Shown here one piece after another: positions 7,481-14,800 of a stretch of DNA of 26,729 bases. The first letter of the stretch is position 1. Every line of letters starts with the position of its first letter. The stretch lies in the NCBI GenBank assembly GCA_036489395.1, contig DASXFW010000376.1, positions 1 to 26,729 on the forward strand, read 5' to 3'. This stretch comes from JASHVB01 sp036489395 (GTDB taxonomy: Bacteria; Pseudomonadota; Alphaproteobacteria; Acetobacterales; Acetobacteraceae). The position numbers were made by a program, and so were the translations under genes. The notes beneath the pieces are model-generated. The model made no database searches and was not told the origin of the DNA. It saw nothing but the letters and a program-made list of their open reading frames with translations.

Positions 7481-8122
7481 TCAGCGGTGCCGCGTTCCGG
7501 GGCGGATGCAGGGCCAACCGCTCAGTGCGGGTCCCGGCTGCGGCTTGGTACTATAAAGTCCCTCAAACTCAAGCCAATTTCGTGCATTGTGCGGCCGCTT
7601 CGCGAGTCCGGGTATATAGAGCTGATACATCCATTCCTCGGTTTGGACCGGCCCGCCACCTTGCATGACCCGCCTCGCCCCGCCCGGCGCGGCCAGGACG
7701 CTGCGCGGCCGGCCAAACCAGGCTCCCAGCACCACACCTCGTTTGGGAAATGCCCTGACCACGCAATCGGCGGCGTTCCATTCAGGCGGCAACAGCATCT
7801 GGCTTTGAATATTCTGGGCGGCTTCTCCCGTCGCACCAAAAACCCGGCCCAGCAGCCAGACAAACAGGTCCTCGGTCAGCCACCATCCCGCTGCCAGTTG
7901 TGCCGCGGGGTGTATGACCACGTTGCGGTCAGGGTCCCACATCCGCGCAAACCGCACGAGCATCGTATCGTCGCCGTACCCGCGAATCCTTTCGAGATAC
8001 AGTCCGCCATTGCGCATCTTGCCGCCGGAACCGTCTGGCGGCGGCCATCCCTCCGCCCGCGATCTTTCCCCCGGATCGCCGAAATATGCCGCATTGCTGA
8101 AGACAGGGATTTGATTTGCCAC
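7481..8122 (-). CDS. Hypothetical protein, family not recognised
   Basis: A 213-residue frame with balanced composition, tryptophans and few rare residues, so it reads as a real protein. It starts at a GTG (8122) with GGGAG about 8 bases upstream and begins VANQIPVFSNAAYFGDPGER. Notable stretches are GLYLERIRGYGDDTMLVRFARMW, the hydrophobic segment HPAAQLAAGWWLTEDLFVWLLGRVFG (not a clear membrane helix), and LLPPEWNAADCVVRAFPKRGVVLGAW. No signal peptide or catalytic motif is evident. It is flanked by repeat DNA on both sides and stands alone, so context suggests no role. Competing frames on the + strand (such as 7469-8239) look like shadows. Confidence 0.65.
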   Translation of the reverse strand: MANQIPVFSNAAYFGDPGERSRAEGWPPPDGSGGKMRNGGLYLERIRGYGDDTMLVRFARMWDPDRNVVIHPAAQLAAGWWLTEDLFVWLLGRVFGATGEAAQNIQSQMLLPPEWNAADCVVRAFPKRGVVLGAWFGRPRSVLAAPGGARRVMQGGGPVQTEEWMYQLYIPGLAKRPHNARNWLEFEGLYSTKPQPGPALSGWPCIRPGTRHR

Positions 8123-8315
8123 GGTCTTCTCCCGCCCAATTTCGCCGCACCTCGATACGTCGCCTTGTTTGTCTCAGGTTCGCACCGTCGGCAAGGCGGG
8201 TCGCGAGTCATACGGGATGGCGAGATGATCGGCTCCTGAGCCATGCCCTTCTTTGTCACGGCGTGCGGAGCATGCGCGCGCGGCTTCGCAATGACAGCAT
8301 ACTCGACAGTGTTGC

Positions 8316-9098
8316 TTAGCGCCCGCGAAACTTCGGCTTGCGCTTCTCTGCGAACGCGGCGACGGCCTCGCGATGATCCTCGGTCTGGCCGGTGCGCGCC
8401 TGGTGAATGCCCTCCATCTCCAGCACCACGCCGAACGGCTCGGTTTCCGCAGCGTGCAGGTTGCGCTTCATGTAGCCGAGCGCCACGCGCGGACCTTCGG
8501 CGATGCGGCGTGCCAGCGCCATCGTTTCGTCGCGCAGTGCCGCGTCATCGACCACGCGATTGACCATGCCGAGCGCCAACGCGTGCTCCGCATCGACATG
8601 CTCGTTCAGGAAATACATTTCGCGCGCCTTCAGCGTACCAACCAGCCGCGTCAGCAACCACGATCCGCCAAAATCGCCGGAATACCCGACATTCGCGAAG
8701 CCGGTGCCAAACCGCGCCGAGCGTCCCGCGACGCGCAGATCGCACGCCAGCGCCAGGCCGAGGCCGGCGCCCACCGCGGGACCGTTGATCATGCCGATGA
8801 TCACCTTCGGCAGCGTGCGCATAAGCTGCGGAATCACGTGCATGATCCGATAGCCCTCCAACCGCTGCTCGAACGTCTGGCCGGTGCGGTTCGCCATGTT
8901 CTTCACGTCACCGCCGGCAGTGAAACCTCGGCCCGCGCCGGTGATGACGATGGCGCCCACGCTGTCGTCCGCGGCGAGCCGCGGCAGCGCGTCGCGCAGG
9001 CCCTGCAGCATTTCGGGAGAGAGAGCGTTCAGGCGTTCGGGGCGATTCAGGGTCAGAACAGCGACGCCGTCTTCGATGGTTTCGATCAGGTCTGGCAT
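8316..9098 (-). CDS. Crotonase-family enoyl-CoA hydratase/isomerase
   Basis: A 260-residue crotonase-fold enzyme acting on acyl-CoA thioesters. The oxyanion-hole segments are GRGFTAGGDVKNMA (about 56-69) and the NGPAVGAGLGLALACDLRVA block (105-124), both highly typical. In the catalytic region FANVGYSGDFGGSWLLTRLVG the paired glutamates of true enoyl-CoA hydratases are not seen, and Asp142 lies where PaaG-like isomerases carry an aspartate. This favours an isomerase or related activity over hydration, an inference from family patterns. The C-terminal REAVAAFAEKRKPKFRGR tail is characteristic of the superfamily. It is monocistronic in this view, with repeat DNA upstream. The specific substrate is not assignable. 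Confidence 0.9.
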   Translation of the reverse strand: MPDLIETIEDGVAVLTLNRPERLNALSPEMLQGLRDALPRLAADDSVGAIVITGAGRGFTAGGDVKNMANRTGQTFEQRLEGYRIMHVIPQLMRTLPKVIIGMINGPAVGAGLGLALACDLRVAGRSARFGTGFANVGYSGDFGGSWLLTRLVGTLKAREMYFLNEHVDAEHALALGMVNRVVDDAALRDETMALARRIAEGPRVALGYMKRNLHAAETEPFGVVLEMEGIHQARTGQTEDHREAVAAFAEKRKPKFRGR

Positions 9099-9127
9099 TG
9101 GAATTTCCTACAGGGGTGGCATCGGAA

Positions 9128-9172
9128 GGTCTGTCATCGGGAGGTCTGTCATCGGGAGGTCTGTCATTGCGA
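9128..9172. repeat. 15-bp tandem repeat, three copies
   Basis: Unit ggtctgtcatcggga occurs at 9128-9142 and 9143-9157, with a diverged third copy at 9158-9172 that runs into palindromic module A. It lies 30 bp upstream of the crotonase gene start. Confidence 0.85.
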
Positions 9173-9252
9173 GGAGCGAAGCGACGAAGCAATCTCGGTC
9201 CCGAGGAGGTTGTCGCTCGTCATGGCCGAGATTGCTTCGTCGCTTCGCTCCT
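9165..9252. repeat. Palindromic repeat module A, variant copy 3
   Basis: A perfect 27-bp inverted repeat: 9172-9198 (aggagcgaagcgacgaagca...) and 9226-9252. It shares the gaagcaatct/agattgcttc core with the other module A copies but has different outer arms. CTAACAAGAAAC follows at 9251-9262. Confidence 0.9.
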
Positions 9253-9413
9253 AACAAGAAACTACCCGTGTCATGGCCGAGCGTTTCATCCAGGGCGGGT
9301 CGGCCGACCGGAGGTGGCAACGCGCAATGACACTGTGCACGCGGTGACACTGTACTTGGCAAGCTGCATGGGTCAACAACTTCGCGGATTGGTATGAGTC
9401 GGGTGCCTCCGTC
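9253..9413. repeat. Inverted module C copy and remainder of the intergenic gap
   Basis: Module C lies inverted at about 9270-9333 (ccgagcgtttcatccagggc... to caatgacac), nearly identical in its first part to the copy at 7355-7407. Bases 9334-9413 show nothing recognisable. Confidence 0.7.
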
Positions 9414-10265
9414 TCAACCGCGGTGATCGAGCCCGATATCCAGCACCTGCGCGCTGTGGGTCAGCCAGCCGACCGACAGCAGATCGACGCCGGTCGCGGC
9501 GATCGCCGGGGCGGTGTCGGGACGGATGCGGCCGGAGGCCTCGGTAATCGCGCGGCCGCCGACCATGCGCACCGCCTCGCGCAGCATGTCCGGCCCCATA
9601 TTGTCGAGCAATACCGCGTCCACGCGCAGGGTCAGCGCTTCCTCGAGCTGCGCCAGCGTGTCCACTTCCAGCTCGATCTTCACGAGGTGGCCGACGCCGG
9701 CGCGGGCACGTTCCACCGCCGCGCGCACGCCGCCGGCAATGGCCACGTGGTTGTCCTTGATCAGCACCGCGTCATCCAGGCCGAAGCGATGGTTCGATCC
9801 GCCGCCGACGCGCACCGCGTATTTCTGTGCCGCGCGCAGGCCGGGCATGGTCTTGCGCGTGCACACCACGTGCGCGCCTGTGCCGGCGATCGCATCGGCG
9901 ATGCCGCGCGTGGCGGAGGCGACGCCGGAGAGGTGGCAGAGAAAGTTCAGCGCGGTGCGCTCGGCGGTAAGGATGCCGCGCGCCGGGCCGCGGATGATGG
10001 CGATCAGGTCGCCGGGCGACAGGCGGGTGCCGTCGGGGCGTTCGACGATGGCCTCGATGGCGGGGTCGATCAGGCGGAACGCGGCCAGCGCGAAATCGAG
10101 GCCGGCGACGACGCCAGTCTGCCGCGCCACCAGGGCGGTTTCGGCGCGGTCCGTGGCCGGAACGATCGCGTCGGTGGTCAGGTCGCCGGCACGGCCGAGG
10201 TCCTCCAGCAGTGCGGCGCGAACGGAGGGCTCGATCATGATGGCGGGAAGAGGAGGCGGGGTCAT
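9414..10265 (-). CDS. nadC: Nicotinate-nucleotide pyrophosphorylase (carboxylating)
   Basis: A 283-residue quinolinate phosphoribosyltransferase that converts quinolinate and PRPP to nicotinate mononucleotide, CO2 and PPi in de novo NAD synthesis (cytoplasm). Family hallmarks: EDLGRAGDLTTDAIV near 21-35, ERTALNFLCHLSGVAS (102-117), and the substrate-binding CTRKTMPGLRAAQKYAV (135-151). GGGSNHRFGLDDAVLIKDNH (154-173) follows, then the barrel segments KIELEVDTLAQ, VLLDNM and ITEASGRI. Length is normal. The ATG at 10265 has AGGA about 9 bases upstream. It lies 335 bp downstream of nadA on the same strand, the gap being filled by repeat modules, so cotranscription would have to read through strong hairpins. 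No nadB lies between them. Confidence 0.96.
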   Translation of the reverse strand: MTPPPLPAIMIEPSVRAALLEDLGRAGDLTTDAIVPATDRAETALVARQTGVVAGLDFALAAFRLIDPAIEAIVERPDGTRLSPGDLIAIIRGPARGILTAERTALNFLCHLSGVASATRGIADAIAGTGAHVVCTRKTMPGLRAAQKYAVRVGGGSNHRFGLDDAVLIKDNHVAIAGGVRAAVERARAGVGHLVKIELEVDTLAQLEEALTLRVDAVLLDNMGPDMLREAVRMVGGRAITEASGRIRPDTAPAIAATGVDLLSVGWLTHSAQVLDIGLDHRG

Positions 10266-10310
10266 GTGGGTTGTCCTGTCGTTGCGAGGCCGTCAGGCCT
10301 CCCCCATTTG

Positions 10311-10600
10311 TCATTGCGAGTTGGCCACCGGCCGGCGGCGGCCGACCCGCCCTGGATGAAAGGGCGGCGGCCGGAGCGTAAGTCTCCCCTCCCCTTGAGG
10401 GAGGGGCTGGGAGGGGTGCGTTCATCCACTGACCGCGGACGTGCGCACCCCTCCCCCCAGCCCCTCCCTCAAGGGGAGGGGGGAACCTTGAGTTTCTTGT
10501 TAGTCCGCCTGGCCGAAGCAATCTCGTTGGTGACAAGCAGCGGCTTATCTCCAACGAGATTCCTTCGGCCAGGCGGGCCTCGCAATGACAGTATGTTCAA
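10311..10600. repeat. Composite repeat: module C, module B copy 2, 12-mer, module A copy 4
   Basis: Between nadA and nadC. In order: module C (10311-10362); GC-rich palindrome module B (10384-10484, loop ttcatccactgaccgcggac); GTTTCTTGTTAG (10492-10503); and module A (10501-10589, arms around gaagcaatctcgttgg and ccaacgagattccttcgg). The C-B-12-mer-A order is the same as at 2098-2427. The loops of B and of A are inverted relative to the copies at 2232 and 7177 respectively. Confidence 0.88.
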
Positions 10601-11581
10601 TCACACCGCCAGCATGCGTTCGACCGACTGCCGGGCGCGGACGGCAATCGCGGGATCGATCGTCACCTCGTGGCGCATCTCCTCCAGCGCCGTGCGGATG
10701 TTGCCCAGCGTGATACGCTTCATGTGCGGGCACAGATTGCACGGGCGGACGAAATCCACCTTCGGGTGATGTACGGCAACGTTGTCGGCCATGGAGCACT
10801 CGGTCAGCAGCACCACCCGCCCCGGCTGCTGCTTCGCCACGTAGCCGGACATGTCCGCAGTGGAGCCGGTGTAGTCGGCCTCCGCGATCACCTCGGGCGG
10901 GCATTCCGGATGCGCCAGGATCGTCACGCCCGGATAGTCGCGGCGCAGCGAGCGCACCTGGGCGGCGGTGAAGCGTTCGTGCACCTCGCAGTGGCCGGCC
11001 CAGGCGATGATTTTTACCCGTGTCTGCGCGGCGACGTTCTGCGCCAGGTATTCGTCCGGCAGCATGATCACCTCGTCCGCGCCGAGCGATTCGACGATCT
11101 TCTTCGCATTGGCCGACGTGCAGCAGATGTCGGACTCCGCCTTCACCTCGGCGGACGAATTCACGTAGGTCACCACCGGCGCACCGGGATAGCGCGCGCG
11201 CATCAGGCGCACGTCCGCGGCGGTGATCGACTCCGCCAGCGAGCACCCGGCGCGGGTGTCCGGGATCAGCACGGTCTTCGCCGGGTTCAGCAGCTTCGCC
11301 GTCTCGGCCATGAAATGCACGCCCGCCAGCACGATGACGTCGGCATCGACCTTCATCGCCTCGCGCGCCAGGGCCAGGCTGTCGCCGGTGATGTCGGCGA
11401 CGCAGTGGAAGATCTCCGGCGTCATGTAGTTGTGGGCGAGGATCACCGCATTGCGGCGGCGCTTCAGCGCCAGGATGGCCTCGATGTCGTCGGCGAAGGC
11501 CGGCCACTCGATCGGCGGGATGACGCGGGCGACGCGCTGGTAGAGCGGGGCCGTGCGGGCGAGGGAGGCGGAGGCGGACAT
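10601..11581 (-). CDS. nadA: Quinolinate synthase A
   Basis: A 326-residue [4Fe-4S] enzyme that condenses iminoaspartate with dihydroxyacetone phosphate to form quinolinate. Three cluster-ligand candidates fit the family: Cys113 (DTRAGCSLAES), Cys198 (WAGHCEVHERF) and one of Cys281/Cys284 (RPCNLCPHMKRITL). Substrate segments include ILAHNYMTPEI (47-57), GDSLALA and VHFMAETAKLLNP. Start: I chose the ATG at 11581 (MSASASLART), with GGGGAGAAG just upstream. An in-frame ATG at 11626 would add 15 residues across the promoter-proximal operator and is less likely. The oxygen-sensitive cluster normally needs iminoaspartate from NadB or an aspartate dehydrogenase, neither seen here. An inverted repeat within the probable promoter suggests repression by NAD status. 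Confidence 0.96.
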   Translation of the reverse strand: MSASASLARTAPLYQRVARVIPPIEWPAFADDIEAILALKRRRNAVILAHNYMTPEIFHCVADITGDSLALAREAMKVDADVIVLAGVHFMAETAKLLNPAKTVLIPDTRAGCSLAESITAADVRLMRARYPGAPVVTYVNSSAEVKAESDICCTSANAKKIVESLGADEVIMLPDEYLAQNVAAQTRVKIIAWAGHCEVHERFTAAQVRSLRRDYPGVTILAHPECPPEVIAEADYTGSTADMSGYVAKQQPGRVVLLTECSMADNVAVHHPKVDFVRPCNLCPHMKRITLGNIRTALEEMRHEVTIDPAIAVRARQSVERMLAV

Positions 11582-11628
11582 GGGTTCTTCTCCCCTGGTT
11601 GATATTCTCCATGTGAGCATTAACACGG

Positions 11629-11659
11629 ATTATGCTAGGGGTGAGCATAACTTTGTCAA
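11629..11659 (-). promoter_or_regulatory. nadA promoter with embedded inverted-repeat operator
   Basis: On the - strand a perfect TTGACA (11654-11659) is followed after 19 bases by CATAAT (11629-11634). Inside lies a 7-7-7 inverted repeat TTATGCT/AGCATAA (11630-11650), and ATGCTCAC is repeated downstream (11613-11620). An operator overlapping the promoter fits repression. The regulator is unknown; a NadQ- or NrtR-type NAD regulator is a guess from pathway. Confidence 0.5.
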
Positions 11660-11838
11660 GCCCAGGCGGCCGGTGACGTGCCTGCGCGGGCCTCGGAGAT
11701 GCGGCCACGCGTCCATGAGTGTGATCGACAACCGTACGGCGAGACCGCGAACGCTGTGGCCTAAAAGGTTTGACAACCCGCCATCCGCGGTGACATCAAG
11801 CTGGAAGAAAAACCTTTCCCGCGGGGTCGCGTTCAATC

Positions 11839-14800
11839 GTGCCTTACCGACACTCCATCGTTTCGAGAGCGGCTCGATACTCCAAACATACTCACGCCCG
11901 GTCCGGGTCCCTTCACGCTCTCGGCACATCCGCCGCGCGGGGGGCAGGCAGGCTCTCGTACGGTCGCCGCCTGTTGACCTGTACCGCGTTGGTACCGGTC
12001 GGAGCGTTGCTGCTGTCCGGCCTTGCCCTAGCCAATCCCCAAGGCGGCCGTGTCATCGCCGGCAACGTCAACATCGGTGCCAACGCGGCGAAGCTGACCA
12101 TCACGCAGACCTCCAACCGCGCCATCGTCAACTGGAACAGCTTCTCCATCGCGAAGGGTGAGGCGACCCGATTCGTCCTGCCATCGTCCGCCGCCGCGGT
12201 ACTTAACCGCGTCACCGGCGATCAGCTATCGTCGCTGCTCGGCGGGCTGTACTCGAACGGGCAGGTCTATCTGCTGAACCCGAACGGGATCGTCATCGGC
12301 CCGAACGGACGGGTGAACACGGCGGGTTTCGTCGCCTCCACCCTCAACATTGCCGACCGGCAATTCATGCAGGGTGGCGCGGTCACACTGCAGGGCGGGT
12401 CCACCGCCGGCGTGGTCGTGCTCGGCTCGGTCAAGGCCAATGACGGAGACGTATTGCTGGTCGCCGCCCAGGTGGACAACCGGGGCAAGCTGATTGCACC
12501 GAACGGCCAGGCGATCCTCGCCGCCGGCTCCGAGGTGCTCTACGTGCCGGGCGAATACGCCAACATCGCGGTCGCCGCGCCGGCACCCGCCAGCGGTGCC
12601 GCGGTCAGCAACACCGGGCTGATCAAGGCCGCCTCCGCCCAGCTCGCCGCCGCCGGCACGCCGTACCAGCTTGCGGTCAACAACGGCGGCCAGATCTCCG
12701 CCACCGCGGTCGGGCTGGCGGGCGGCCACGTGGTGCTGCAAGGCGGCGACGGCGATATCGTCAACAGCGGCGCGCTCAGCGCGAAAGCCGGCAACGCCGG
12801 CGGCACGGTGGAGCTGCATGCCGGCCGCATCGCGCTGACCGGAACGGCGTCGGTCGATGTATCCGCCCCGGCCGGAGGCGGCCGTGCCACGCTGGCGGCC
12901 TCCAACGCCATTTCGGTTGCGTCAGGCGCCAGCCTGAACGCCGATGCCACCGGACAGGGCGACGGCGGCACCGTCAGCGTCAAGGCCGCCAACATCACGC
13001 AATTCGACGGCACCGTCAGCGCCACGGGTGGGAAGCTGGGCGGCAATGGCGGACAGGCGGAAATCTCCGGCGGCAGTCTGCTTTATGCCGGCTCCGTCGA
13101 TCTCTCCGCGCCCGCCGGCGCTGTCGGCTCGCTACTGTTCGATCCCGACGAAATCACCATCGTTTCGGGCAGCGCCGCCGCGCCATCCAGCATCGGCGGC
13201 GGGCTCTGGAGCTTCACCCAGGACAGCGGCGCGCAGACCATCACGGTCGGCGCGATCGAGGCTTTGCTCGCGAGTGCGAATCTCGAGCTGCAGGCCACCA
13301 CCAGCCTGACCGTGGCGACGCCGGGCAGCGGACCGTACGCCACCATCGCATCGAACACCGCCAACTCACTGACCCTGACGTCGCCGACCATCGCGATCAA
13401 CGCGCCGATCTCGCTGCCCAACGGCACGTTGGTGTTCAACTGGCCCGATTCGGCAATCGGCAACTATGGTTATCCGCAGTCGCTGACCTCGTCCGCCAAT
13501 GCGGCGATCACCGCGAACGTGGTGCAGGTCGCTGCCGATTTTCACACGCTGACGTTGAGTGGCGCGGTGGTCACGCCGTCGTTGCAGTTCACCGCGCCGA
13601 CCGCCCTGATGGACGTCAGCATCGCCAATCCGGCCAACGCGATCCAGGCCGTCAGCTTCGATCCGTCGAACAGCGGCAATGCGGCGGACGGCCTGGATAT
13701 CGAGACGTCGTCGGCGCTGACGGTCTCCGGCAATCTGCAGATGCCCACCAATGGCGTGCTGCTGGCCGCCGGCGACCTGACCCTGGCGGCAGGCACCACG
13801 CTGCAAGGCGGGCCGGTCGTGAGCATGCTGGTGTCCACCGGCGGCGTGCTGAACAACCTGGCCGGGCCCAGCGCGATTGTCCTCGGCGAAGGCCAGATGC
13901 TGATCTACAGCGCGACCAACGGCACCGGCGCATCCGGTACCGCATTCAACGATGGCGGCGCCGGCGCGGCGGCACAGCTTGACGGCAATTACGGCACGGC
14001 GTCCGGCGTCACCTATCCTTCCAGCCCAAACAACATCGACACGCTGGTCGAATATTTCGTCACCACCTCGACCCAGCCGGTGCTGAACATCACCGCCAAT
14101 TCGTTCTCCCGCTTGTACGGCCACGCGGACCCGACTTTCACCGCCAGTTACAGCGGCGGCTCCGGTGGAGGGGCGAGCGAGCTGACCGCGTTGCCGTCGT
14201 TCCGCATCGTGCAGGGCAGCGACGTCAATGCCGGGACCTATACGATCCAGCCGTTTGGCGCCGCGTCGTCGGCCGACCTGCTGAACTACATCGACGGCCT
14301 GCTGATGGTGAACCCGGCACCGCTGCTGGTGACGGCGACCAACGCCAGCATGACGTATGGCGGCACCGCGCCCGGCCTGAGCTATGGCGTGTCCGGACTG
14401 GTGAACGGCGATTCCAGCAGCATCGTTTCCGGTGTGCAGTTTTCCCCGACGCCGACATCCGGCACCAATGCCGGCAGCTATACGTTGGCCGCGTCGGGCG
14501 CGACGGTGGCGACCCCGTTGGGCGGGACGCAGCCGAATTATACCATCAGCTATCAGTCCGGGACGCTGACGGTGAATCCGGCGCCGCTACAGGTCAACGC
14601 GGTGGCCGCCAGCACATCGTATGGTTCGGCGATCCCGACGTTGCAGTTGAATTTCAGCGGCTTCGTGAACGCGGGCGACGCCAGCAGCGTCCCCGCACAG
14701 TTCGTGCCGTTGGTCAGCGCGGTGCAGGGTTCCGGCGTCGGCGCGTATGCGATCACGCTGGCGACGCTCAATCCGAACAGCAACTATTCCGCCACGTATA

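Noticed and set aside
11770..11798. Promoter for the TpsA operon (TTGACA at 11770)
   Set aside because: The -35 match is perfect but no acceptable -10 lies at the right distance.
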